Below are positions 12,853-23,224 of a stretch of DNA of 64,000 nt, one piece after another. The stretch spans positions 46,377-110,376 of the forward strand of contig CAJNOI010000030.1 in the NCBI GenBank assembly GCA_905250115.1, in the 5' to 3' direction. The notes under the pieces were generated by a model. It ran no database searches. It saw nothing but the letters and a program-made list of their open reading frames with translations, and was not told the DNA's origin. The translations under genes were made by a program, and so were the position numbers. The first letter of the stretch is position 1. Each line of letters begins with the position of its first letter. The DNA is from Adineta steineri. Lineage: Eukaryota > Rotifera > Eurotatoria > Adinetida > Adinetidae.

Positions 12853-15800
12853 CTAACCTGGTTTATGAATAATACGATCGAATCGTGATATATCGTAATG
12901 AGATAGTTTTAATGCATCAATAACTATTTTTTCAGAGAATAAACATTCCATTGAAAGAGATTTTGATAAACTTTCTTTCGTCGTAGATTGAAACGCATTT
13001 GGCGGAAGAAGATGTGGTGCAGATAACTCACGACTCTGAATAACCTATATTAAAGAGAAAATCAAATGATAATATGACAATTATTCTTATTAAAATGAAT
13101 ATATAGAATCAACTTGTCAGCAACATATCATTTAATAAACTACATGAATACTTTAATTATATGATATGACAGGTATTTTTGTTTATGAAAATAATCTGTA
13201 TATGACAACTATAGAATAATAATAACATATCGTCATATAAGTTTTTTCTTTAAATTTTTTCGACCGGATATTGCCACTTGGCAACATTGAATTATACGAT
13301 CCAAAGCGCTCGCTTTTAGTGATTATCTGACATTTTTCTGACTGTTTGGTAACTACACTAGCACATTTCAGCAATTATTGACGCATTCAAAATTTAAAAA
13401 AAGAGAAACTTTTTGCTGAGAAGATGGATAGATACAACTAAAATATTTTAAAATCAGATGAGAATCAATATAAGCCTGTTTTCGTGTACGTGAACGTTTC
13501 ACTTCGATACAAATTACTTAGCAGTTTTCTTTCGCAGATCTATTATATATTACAAGTCTATGAATGTATCGAAATCATTTGTAATAGAGATCGACCTACT
13601 ATAAGATTAAAATATACCCACCCAAAGATCATTATTAAGAACTTTCAGTGCTAATAGATTAGACTCCTGCACGGAGTCGCCGCCGAAGTTAAGTAAACTT
13701 CATATCAATAATTCAACTTTAGCGTTAAAAATTATTTAAGCTCATAGTTTTGTTGTCCAACATCTTCTCTACAAAATGATGTATTTTGAAGGATCGACAT
13801 CCGTCTCAGCAAGTCTCAAAAAACAAAATAAAGTACAGAAAAATCGGAGTCGAAAATGACTCCGACTTTTCTTTGTCTCGGTGAAGTTCAATAAAGCATC
13901 GACCTATCCTTCAAAATACATCATTTTGTAGAGAAAATGTTGGACAACAAAACTATGAACTAAAATAATCTTCAATGTTAAAGTTGAATTATTGACATGA
14001 AACTTACCTGACTCCGTGCAGGTCGCTATAGTAGATGTATTAAAATCTTAGCAAAACTTAGTTTTAAATTCGATCTTGAAAAGAATCTATTAAGTATTAG
14101 ATAACATTAACTTACTTCATCGACATGAGCAGAAAAAGCTTCAATTCCATATAATTTCGACATTAAATTGAAATATGCTGCAATTAAAGCATGTATACAA
14201 TTACAATTGATTTTCGATAATTTTTTATAATCTTCATCAATCGTTGTTAATAATGTTGACTAGAAAAAAAAACTAATGAAAATTAAAAAGAAACAACTAT
14301 TTTGTTTGTTTTAACTATTTTTACTTGAATTTCAAAACAAAAATGAATAATATCAACAAGTATATCTTGATCATTAACTTCAAGTGTAACAATATTCATA
14401 AGACAATAAATAGTATAAAAAATATCTTTTGTATTATTATTCATTAATATACAATTATAAAGTTGTGGAAGAAACTGAGGACCATACTAAAATACATTGA
14501 TTTATTTCTAGAATTTTTATCAAGAAATAAATTTACTTTTTTCATAAATGGCATATCAACAAGATGTGATGTTTTTGTTGCAGCTGATAAATTAAGTTGT
14601 GAAATATCTTTCGGCATTCTTAGAAAAGAAAATATGATTATACTATTGATTTAATCAAATTTTCTAATTACCTAATTTTACGTATTTTATCAGCATAATG
14701 TCTTTTATCGATTAGTAGTATAAGAATTTCTAGAATAATTAAACGAATTTCTACGACAGATGCACTCATCATTTTAATTAATGGATCAAATAATTGATGA
14801 GGAAATGTTGTTTGAGTTGATGTTGATTCATCGTGGTGTTTAGCTTGATACGTTGTTGCAACCTAAATTTACTTTGATTAGTAATAAATTTGGTTTACCC
14901 AAATATCGCCAATAAGACATGCGCCAATAGCGAAAATCTTATTGGCGAAACTCGAAGACTTCATAAATGTAATCAATTAATTAGTAAATATTTGTATTGA
15001 AAGTTCTATAGAAATTTTTTTTTAAAAAAGAAACATAAACGTACTTTTTGCATTGTTTTAAGAAGAAGTAATTGAAATTTCAAATTGACATCACTAAATA
15101 TAGATTGTATATTTTCTCACATAAATATTAATGATAAGAATAAACCTTAAATGATTTTTTTTATTTTCGTTGTCTTGATTAACTATTGGTAATGATGTTA
15201 TAATTATATGCATTACCTCCATTATTTGATAATCGCGTAATTTTTCCATAAACTCTCCTGTATGAAATAACAAAAGAAATCGTTATATGATCATATATAA
15301 ATTAAAATCTTTTGATGGCATAAGAGAGAGAAGCGATAACTAATTCTATTTCTAGTTCCGATATCCTTTTTCAGCATCATTTAAATAAGTAAAATATGAA
15401 TAGGTATTTATTATGCTAACTTATCTGTCCCTATAACAGACATTCTATAAATTTTGTAGGTGTTTTCGTATTAATATGTTTATTGCTTACTTATTCCATC
15501 AATAACTGCATTTTGAAATTGTTGTTCATCTTGAATATATACTGATGCTTTCGAACGTCTACTTTCGTTATGAAATGATTTTTCTAAACATTTTATCAGA
15601 CGTGCTATTCCACTAAATATTGTAGATTCTAGTTGTAAAAACAAACAAGGCATATAAAAAAAAATATTTATGTATTATTCATACCAACTCCCGTATTGGT
15701 TGCAGCAAACATTAAACAAACATGAATAACTTGCATAATACAAGTTTTTATACGTAATATGTCTTTTTTCTCACAGTACAATTCAAGATACTCAAGAAGT

Positions 15801-17146
15801 AAATCAATAGTTTTATAACTATTATGATGCTAAAAACCAAAATCAACTTGTTTTTTTTGACTTAATTCAGGTAACATACCTTAACTGAATTCATTATTTC
15901 AGAAAATATATACTTTGGAAAATCAACTACAGTCCATAGTTCATGAAGATCTAAATGACTGAGAAAAAGGAATCAATAATGAAATATTAATTTTTGTTTG
16001 TACTTAAGAACAGGTTTTATACAAGTAGGAATATCGTTAACATGAACTCGACAAAATAAATCTTTCAAAATAGTATTAGCTAGAATATTGAGATCATTTT
16101 CAGTTAATGTTTCTGTTGTTATCATGACTTGTTCAGGTGATATGGTTGTTATTCTATAACATAAAAAAGTAATTTGTTTTTGTTGTATTAATAGTTAGAT
16201 TTTAAAATACGATAAATCTTGGGTTCGATTTTGATTTGGTACTTTCATATTAAATATAATAGATGGTATGATTTGATTCATATGTTTCCAAACATCATTA
16301 TGTAATTCATCACCGGCAGTTTTTCGAATAAGTGCTTGATGACCACGAAGACCAAGATATCGAAATCTAATAAAATTAATATTCATAAATAATCTTTGGT
16401 AATTATTAAAATCTTTCGCATAAACACTCGTCGGCACTATTTTCTTACATCTAAAGACTTTTCGAGTGTTTATCTATATACCTTATTTTATTGATTGGAT
16501 CATTATCATGACATAATTGTGTAAAACGATCGACAAAAAATTCATAATCTCTTTGATAATTTGGTGCTTCTTGACGAATTTCACAAAATGATTCAAACTT
16601 GAATAGAAAAAAAGAAAGGCTCAACGTGTTTTTTTATTATCGTATTAAATATATTAATTAACATACTGAATGAATTGCATGTTCAATTAATTCTAAATCA
16701 TCTCTTTCTTCAAGTAAAAGATGAAGTGTTGCTAAATAATGATCAATAAATGTATTTAATTGTGCACGACAAGATTTCACTGTATCATCCATTGCTTTTA
16801 TACCAAGTATAACATATCTAAATGAAAAGAAGATTTTTGTACTCAGTTTTAATAATAATAAATTACAAACGGTAGATTTTGATGACGTAAATAACGTGCT
16901 ATTTTTTCCGACATATATCGAAATGATTTATGAAGTTTTTCAGGTTTTTGAATAGCATAAAAACGTAATCGTTCGAGATTATTTCTATCAACACTATGCT
17001 AAATAAATAAGAAAATATTTCTGATTGATTAAATAAGAAATGAATTATACTTGTGGATTTTGTGAAAATATATTATTCACTAATCGTTTATATCGTGGCA
17101 CAAGATAATGACCACAACAAAAACAATTATTACAATACTTCGACAT
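12853..17146 (-). CDS. EFR3: EFR3 homologue, plasma-membrane anchor for PI 4-kinase
   Basis: EFR3 is a palmitoylated scaffold that recruits phosphatidylinositol 4-kinase III alpha (with TTC7) to the plasma membrane. Sixteen exons join in frame (17051-17146, 16871-16998, 16667-16817, 16482-16597, 16211-16366, 16004-16153, 15880-15958, 15685-15829, 15491-15628, 15146-15257, 15045-15093, 14672-14862, 14537-14618, 14325-14486, 14116-14259, 12853-13044), giving 696 residues, somewhat short of the roughly 820 in vertebrates. The N-terminus MSKYCNNCFCCGHYLVPRYK has the Cys cluster and PRYKRLVNNIF block of the family. YQRDYEFFVDRFTQLCH and RKTAGDELHNDVW match vertebrate YHRSYDFFVSRFSEMCH and RKTVNDELQANIW. 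The remainder is helical HEAT-like. The last intron holds a fold-back element. Confidence 0.92.
13666..14022. repeat. Long fold-back element in EFR3 intron
   Basis: A 357-bp imperfect palindrome inside the last EFR3 intron. The left arm (about 13666-13798) starts CCTGCACGGAGTC, and the reverse complement of the right arm (about 13907-14022) starts with the same 13 bases. Both arms share long blocks, such as a stretch spelling TCATAGTTTTGTTGTCCAAC and another spelling CTCTACAAAATGATGTATTT. The centre carries a second hairpin, TCGGAGTC/GACTCCGA, near 13843-13866. No transposase is encoded. This looks like a non-autonomous fold-back element or MITE; no target-site duplication is obvious. Confidence 0.85.
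14906..14948. repeat. Perfect 12-bp hairpin in EFR3 intron
   Basis: TCGCCAATAAGA at 14906-14917 is exactly mirrored by TCTTATTGGCGA at 14937-14948, with a 19-nt loop. It lies in the 182-bp intron 14863-15044, one of the longer introns of EFR3. Probably a mobile-element footprint. Confidence 0.8.
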
Positions 17147-17713
17147 TGAAAATTTTCTATGACAAACACATATGAAAAAAAGAACGATAGATGTTTAATG
17201 CTGTTATCTTTTACGGTAAATATCATACATAGGTGAATTGGTGAGCCCGTTATAAAGCTTCTATAAGAGGACGCTAATGTTTGTCTATTGACAAATAAAT
17301 ATACCTGCAGAATCACAGAATGATTAATAAATTTTAGAATAAATATATATTTCAAAAAAACGTAACCGAAATTTCGGAAGTAAAAAAATGAATCATTTTC
17401 TCTTGATGAGTAAGAATGTAAATTGTTTCATTTCTAGAAAAATATCTTCAACTCTATAAAGTAAACGAAAATTGTTTTCTCATAACAATCAGACAAGTAT
17501 TATTAAAAACAATACAAATTCTCTCCGCATTTCATTACTAACAAATAAAAGTAAAACAAACATATGAAGAAATTAATTACATCGATAGTACGATTTTTTT
17601 CTTGACATAGATATAATTTTATGTAGATTGAAGCACTTTTATATAAAGTGAAATATGTTTTTATATGAATGCATTCTGCTACCTACCGCTGATAATATTA
17701 AAAGCAATGAAAA

Positions 17714-18067
17714 CCGTGACTAGGAAACTGAAAAATGATCCCGGCCTCGGGACCAATTTTCTCTTAGTTAACGAGACCGGGACCGGGACCAAGACTAAAA
17801 TTGCCAGCTAATTCCTCAATGTTTTTATCAAGTATAAGACTAGACATTTTCTTATTTGTTTTTTTCTTTAATTAAGAATTGACAAATGTGTTATTTTATA
17901 GTTCAAGAAAAACCGTATAGATTGAATTTACAATCGAAAAAACGAGAATTTTCGTAAACTTCATATATTTTTTCATAGATGAAGACAACATCAGAATTAT
18001 TCTTAAGCTTTTATTAAGATCGGGACCGAGATCAAAAAAAAGTGATTTTGCAGTTCCCTAGCCGTGG
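17714..18067. mobile_element. Putative MITE with imperfect terminal inverted repeats
   Basis: The left end, CCGTGACTAGGAAACTG, pairs with CAGTTCCCTAGCCGTGG at 18051-18067 (reverse complement CCACGGCTAGGGAACTG), and the similarity continues inward (AAAATGA versus AAAATCA). Just inside are GC-rich runs unlike the surroundings: repeated CCGGGA/GGGACC units near 17740-17800 and CGGGACCGAGATC near 18020. The element is about 354 bp and has no open frame. The class is uncertain; I see no clear target-site duplication. Confidence 0.65.
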
Positions 18068-18126
18068 CCGAATCGAACCGACTTTTCCTGATGCAAATCA
18101 TTTTTCAAAAATCAGTTCGGATTCGG
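18068..18126. repeat. Short inverted repeat adjoining the MITE
   Basis: CCGAATCGAAC at 18068-18078 faces GTTCGGATTCGG at 18115-18126 across an AT-rich loop, with one base of bulge. It abuts the right end of the preceding element, so the two may be one composite or nested insertion. Confidence 0.65.
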
Positions 18127-18544
18127 TCTGTTTTCGTTTTCTGAAGGAGAGTAATTATGACTCTTTATTAGAGTGTATATAAATATCTTCAGAAGACATA
18201 TTTAACTATGACTAATCTTTGCATTCTATAGTCACAGTGAACACTTCATTCGATAATGATGTACAGTTTATTTAGAATACACCGTATATGTAATACTCGT
18301 ATTTAACTTTCAAGTTTGACGCTATTACAAATGACGTCGAAGAAAAGAAAATTTAATATTAGTTATTTTTAATTTATTTATTTTAATGATCTTCAAATAT
18401 ACTGTAGTAAGTTTATGAGAAATAAGAAGGCTAAAGAGAAGAAAAAAAACTAAATCTAAACAGGATGAGATTCATTTGCATTGTAAACAAAACAAATATA
18501 AATAATAATAATAATAATAAAAAAAAAAGAAAAACTTCCTAATA

Positions 18545-20631
18545 TCATTTTTTCCCATCAAATCCTTTTATTTGTCCATCGTTAGTAATTCCATCTTTTT
18601 TTGCATTCATTAATGCTGTCGTATTACTTAACGATGAATTTGCAGCTGACAATGCTGTATTTTGTTGTGTTGTTACAGGACTTACAACAGTTGCTCGTCG
18701 ATATGCATCAGACTATAATGAAAAATGATTACCTCTTTCAATAATCAATAAAAACGACTTACAATTAAATCTGTCCAACTATTAAATAATAATCCACATG
18801 AAAGATTTTCAAATGGTAATAATGGATCATATTGTTTAAAAAATGAAGTTATTATTCGTACATATATAAACATTGAAGCAACACATAGATAAATTAATTC
18901 ATGTTCAAATTTTAGTAATTCAATATGAGATAATAAGAAAACTAATGATGAAAGAAAACATGCTTTTGTTGCACTAGAATAAACAAGAAAATATTTGTAA
19001 GTATCAACTTTATTGATATTGAGAAAATTCTATAAGAACTCGCGTCTATTAATCAAGAGGTATGATCATTTTACTGAGTTTTTGATCTATATGTAGGTCT
19101 TTATTAGAAAAATAAATGATCAGATGGGACAAAGACATAATGTACTAGGTGTCCCGGATACCCGGTAATTTGTTGAGGTGTTCGGAATTGATTTTTTTTA
19201 CCAATTTTATCGGGAGTCCATACATAGTCTATGTGGGTGGGTGTGGGTGTCTATTATAAGAGAAGAGTGGTTTATACACCCACACCCGTTATGTCTCTTT
19301 CCCGATCAAATAGGTTAGAAATTTAGTGAAATAATCATAACTTTTTTATGAACACGAATTCTTTCAGAATTTTCTAGAAACAAATATCTTACAAAGATGG
19401 AAAAAGAAATTCATGTTGTGTAGGTAGCCAAAGACCACGAATAAATCGATCAATCGATGACATTATTGATCCACCACAACCTAGATTGTATATTGTCTAT
19501 GGAATAATTTTCTATTGATTATTTTTTTACCTTTAATAGCACCAATAAGTATAACAATAAGATAAGCATCAGGATATAAACGTAATGTTGAATGAACACC
19601 ATCATAAATTTTTTTCGTTCGTTGAATTTCTTTTCCAACACCAATAACAATACGAATAGGTATAAATCGTAATAAACGATTAATTATATCGAATGGAGAA
19701 TAAAATACAAAATACCAACAAATAGTTGCAAGTAGAAGATGTTGATGATGAATGAAATCTTTTATTAAATTTTCACCAAGTAAAAAATTCGATAGAATAG
19801 AACCGGAAAAACAAAGTAACATTGTTGATAACCAACATGATAATGGGTGACGACGTATAAAATTTTGTGTGACTATAATTATATTTAAAATAGAATGATC
19901 GACAGACATGTCTGTCATGACATATGACAAAAGACGCATATTAATGGATGCATTCTTTCAATCGTTTTGACATAATTATTATCGAGTCGGCTTCAAGAAA
20001 TACGCATTGTACTCAACAAATAGATAAACTTCTTATAAGTTTGAGTTCTTTAGAATCTTCTCGTGGGATTTTATGTATATATGTACCAATAGCTAGTAGT
20101 TATGTAACAGATAGAACATAATGTATAAATCCTTGATTTACGTGTCAAGGAGCACACCAGATGATAGCTTCTGGAATAGGAAAGCGTTGATAACTTGTAA
20201 TAGATTTACAAGGTCAAAATTGTTTCGAAGAAAGAAGAAATTAATTCTAATATTCACTTTAAAATGTTTAAATACATTTCTCGTTTTCAAAATACTGATA
20301 TTGATTACAATATGTTATCAGTTCAATATTTGTCTTATATCAGACAAACTCAAGATGTAATCAATTATTTATAAATAACTCTTATCTAAAGGCTATTCAT
20401 GTGCAATACAAGAGTTGTCAAAAAAATTCCTTTATAATTTACAATATAGTAAATAGATGATCAAACAGTTTATTATGAAATCATTAAAAACAATTTCTAA
20501 CCTGTTGGATATTGTTGTATATCATCTCGTACATGTATAGCAGTTAATAGGTAATGACACATATCGAATAATGGATACATTCGCAAATGTGCTAATTGTA
20601 ATCCAATATCGATTAATACTTCTTTATTCAT
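18545..20631 (-). CDS. TMEM38: TRIC-type trimeric intracellular cation channel (TMEM38)
   Basis: TRIC channels are ER/SR potassium-permeable channels that balance charge during calcium release. Five exons (20502-20631, 19531-19872, 19393-19480, 18763-18973, 18545-18712) join in frame to 312 residues, a normal length for the family. Recognisable blocks are LRMYPLFDMCHYLL at the N-terminus, RRHPLSCWLSTMLLCFSGSI, WYFVFYSPFDIINRL, and the lipid-binding/pore motif KEIQRTKKIYDGVHS (vertebrate KEVTRTWKIVGGVTH). GCGGSIMSSIDRFIRGLW follows, then FATKACFLSSLVFLLSH and a last helix. The C-terminal tail is short and Ser/Thr/Lys-rich. Its ATG is only 70 bp downstream of the hydrolase stop codon, with an acceptor-like site between them. 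A 629-bp first intron is unusually long. Confidence 0.92.
19209..19306. repeat. Nested inverted repeat with telomere-like GT-rich stem
   Basis: In the 419-bp third TRIC intron, GGGTGTGGGTGT (19239-19250) is perfectly complementary to ACACCCACACCC (19276-19287), and these are enclosed by ATCGGGA (19209-19215) and TCCCGAT (19300-19306). The top strand around 19232-19250 reads TGTGGGTGGGTGTGGGTGT, similar to the TGTGGG telomere unit reported for bdelloids. The same 12-mer recurs at 40563-40574. Confidence 0.75.
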
Positions 20632-20681
20632 TTTCTTTTCAGGTTCTACGTCACCGGCTCATTCGATACCAGAAAATTAAT

Positions 20682-20690
20682 CTAGAAAAA
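20682..20690 (-). promoter_or_regulatory. Candidate trans-splice acceptor before TRIC
   Basis: On the minus strand the 70 bp between the hydrolase stop and the TRIC ATG contains a pyrimidine-rich TTTTTTCTAG, an acceptor-like site, whose AG is at 20682-20683, about 50 nt before the ATG. With no donor in the same spacer, it could accept a spliced leader. Inference only. Confidence 0.35.
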
Positions 20691-20701
20691 ATTCAAAAAA
20701 T

Positions 20702-21817
20702 TCAAAATTCACATGTTAATATTTTTTCATCTTCGTAAATGTTAGCTTCATATAATATAGAAGCTTCTGTTTTCGAACGTTTTATTAATATTATACTTTC
20801 ACCTTGTGCTTGAATATCATTCATTATATTTAATACACCTTGACAACAAATAACACCATATCCAATTAGATCATTTCGTTTACTTAATACATTAAATCCA
20901 CGATTTACAGCATAGTGAAACCATGCTTTTGGTAAAGAAAATGTAGTCAAATGTTTATTATCGACATCTTTAGGAATATCAACATTTGTATCATAGCCAG
21001 GCCAAGGCGTATTCCATTCACCAGTACTTAATGCAACAATAATATAAAGAAAACGCCGATTAGGATCTAACTCTATTTTACTATATTCTTCATAAACTTG
21101 TGGCATCCAACTATCAGCACATACAAGTACACCGATATCGATATTAGTATTTGGAATCGAATAAATCGATGGTGGCTGTTTATAACAATCAATAAAATGA
21201 CTTTCTTCACTAGTAGGATATTGTTTACCAGATTGAAGACAGATTGAACCATTATTTGGTTCAAAAACATAGGAGATATTTTGTAATTTATTTTTATTAC
21301 TATTTTCATATGTAAAAATCGAACCAGCAACAATCGTCGTATTTGTTTCACAAGCTAATTCACTAAATAATTTTTTATAAATAGAATAAGTTTGTTCAGC
21401 AAAAAGACTGAACCAGGAATGTTGTATTAAACCAATCCATGTACATTTGGAATGATAATTTCGATAGATTTCTTTAAAATATAATCGTATATGTGTTATT
21501 AATGTATAAGTTATAAATAATAAATGACGATTTGTTTTTATATTACGATAATTAAAAAAATAATTACGTAAAAATTGTGGCATTGGTACACACATTAAAT
21601 AAAGCCATGCGCCTGTACTTTCAGGAAGAATAACAAGCGTAGGATTTTGTGCACGTACTTCATTAAATAGATTTTTATTTGTAGGCAATTGTGATTTTAT
21701 ACCAAGATGAATACGTTTTAATAGATAATTTTTTAATATTGAATAAGATTGATAATGATATTGTGTTAAAGATGTTTGTAAGCAAATAATTTGTAATGAT
21801 TTTTGTTGTATTTCCAT
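20702..21817 (-). CDS. Carbon-nitrogen hydrolase (nitrilase superfamily), intronless
   Basis: A single uninterrupted exon of 371 residues. The Glu-Lys-Cys triad of the nitrilase superfamily is present: E66 in LVILPESTGA, K198 in QSGKQYPTSEES, and C233 in GVLVCADSWMPQ. Such enzymes cleave non-peptide C-N bonds (amides, nitriles, carbamoyl groups); the substrate cannot be read from sequence. Between the E and K blocks lies an insert of about 50 residues (roughly 78-128) that is aromatic and basic, longer than in compact amidases. No signal peptide is evident. Every other long gene in the window has introns, so the lack of them here may indicate recent acquisition, for example from bacteria. The gene sits 70 bp upstream of TRIC on the same strand. 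Confidence 0.85.
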   Translation of the reverse strand: MEIQQKSLQIICLQTSLTQYHYQSYSILKNYLLKRIHLGIKSQLPTNKNLFNEVRAQNPTLVILPESTGAWLYLMCVPMPQFLRNYFFNYRNIKTNRHLLFITYTLITHIRLYFKEIYRNYHSKCTWIGLIQHSWFSLFAEQTYSIYKKLFSELACETNTTIVAGSIFTYENSNKNKLQNISYVFEPNNGSICLQSGKQYPTSEESHFIDCYKQPPSIYSIPNTNIDIGVLVCADSWMPQVYEEYSKIELDPNRRFLYIIVALSTGEWNTPWPGYDTNVDIPKDVDNKHLTTFSLPKAWFHYAVNRGFNVLSKRNDLIGYGVICCQGVLNIMNDIQAQGESIILIKRSKTEASILYEANIYEDEKILTCEF

Positions 21818-23065
21818 TTTTCAACAAAGAATATTCATTGATAAATATATGAACAAAATAATTTGTCTATTCTGTCCTTGTATCAGTAGAAGAGAAAAGA
21901 AGAGATATCTGCTAGTTATTGACGTTGTTTATCGTAATATGCTAGTCTCTAGCCTCATTATCTTCTTTTCTTCGTATATGATGACGAAAGGAAAGACTTT
22001 TTCTCTTTATATTGATATCCTCTTTACATTACTGATAAAAGAAAACTCCAGAAAAAAAAGAACAAGATGATATATACATATATATATATATACGGAGAGA
22101 GAGATAGAAAAAGAACTATTATGGTGCTCGTAAATATTATGACGAAAGAGGGAGTTACAAGAGATATATATATAGATGGATGCATTATTCATTGGAATCA
22201 TTTGACAATAATTAATGAATTCTGAATAATTTTTATTGTTTATAAATATTATTATATAAACTACACAATTAGTTATTGAGAAGTTAATAATTAACTTTAA
22301 TAGAGTTTGTTTAGTGAAATTTTCAAGGTTATTACTTTTTGTACATAACAAAAAATTTATTGAAGTGTTAATATTTATGTAGATATGCATATTGTAATTC
22401 TTTCCTCATAGATTTATCAAGTATTTAATTCATGAATTGTCTTACAATATGAAGAAGTCTATCTACTATACATAATGATGATTATTCAATTTAAAAACTA
22501 ATCGATTAATAATAGTATTGATTAGCTGAAAACATGATTTATTCATGCGATAGATAATATAAGGAAGCATATTTTTGAAATAGTGATAATTGACTTGGCA
22601 TTTATTAAGTCATGTTATTGTACTGATAAGCATAATTGCTACACTATCTTGTTTATTATTTGACACTTTTCATATGGTGTTTGTCAATTTTTCTTATCCG
22701 TTATAGATTAAAGGTGTTGTATTTGATATCAACTAGATACAATTTTTATTTTACAATCTTGCTGACATCATTTTTTTGATTTTATGTTGTCAATAAAAAA
22801 ATCAATAGTATGATTCTCGTCACACTACCTTTGAACATTTAGAAATTACGGATTATGATCTTAACTTGCGATTTACATATATTAAGTAGCTAAAAAAGGA
22901 TTGAGATAAGACACATGAAAAAAAACAAAAGGAGTAATTTTTTATAATCCATTCTGTATAATTAATCGATAGAGATAATAATTATAAACAGTTTTATACT
23001 TTTTTCTATTCACATAAATCGTTTCAAAGATAAAAAATATCACGTAGGATTTAATTGTTTATTAT
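21818..23065. other. Intergenic
   Basis: AT-rich spacer with TA and GA microsatellite-like runs near 22070-22100. Open frames at 21849-22070 and 22007-22390 are low-complexity and not believed. Nothing else seen. Confidence 0.45.
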
Positions 23066-23224
23066 CTACCATATACATGTAGAATCGTCAATAGTATTCA
23101 ATGAATCTTCTCTGAGTAAGCAATCGGCATCCCAGAGAAGTATAAAAAAAAATATAAATGTGACGATTAATACAATTGATCCAATAACTTGAATACGATG
23201 AAGAAATTGTGAACAATCTACCAT
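23066..23224 (-). CDS. Possible single-pass membrane microprotein (52 aa)
   Basis: From the ATG at 23222-23224 the frame encodes MVDCSQFLHRIQVIGSIVLI..., a single strong hydrophobic helix (IGSIVLIVTFIFFFILLW), then an acidic/polar tail LREDSLNTIDDSTCIW. A longer reading upstream would need a TTG start. The hydrophilic flanks are more protein-like than the low-complexity frames around it, but there is no homology evidence and it may be chance. Confidence 0.25.
   Translation of the reverse strand: MVDCSQFLHRIQVIGSIVLIVTFIFFFILLWDADCLLREDSLNTIDDSTCIW

Larger units (their letters stand above)
17147..18544. other. Intergenic upstream of EFR3
   Basis: About 1.4 kb that includes the EFR3 promoter and, from 17714 to 18126, the two inverted-repeat elements listed separately. 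No coding exon is supported; the open frame at 17080-17355 is the EFR3 first exon read through into its upstream flank. An (AAT)n run lies near 18500-18520. Confidence 0.5.

Noticed and set aside
15094-15145. Apparent frameshift between EFR3 exons 10 and 11
   Set aside because: Using the acceptor at 15094-15095 gives a normal 52-bp intron and restores the frame; there is no lesion.
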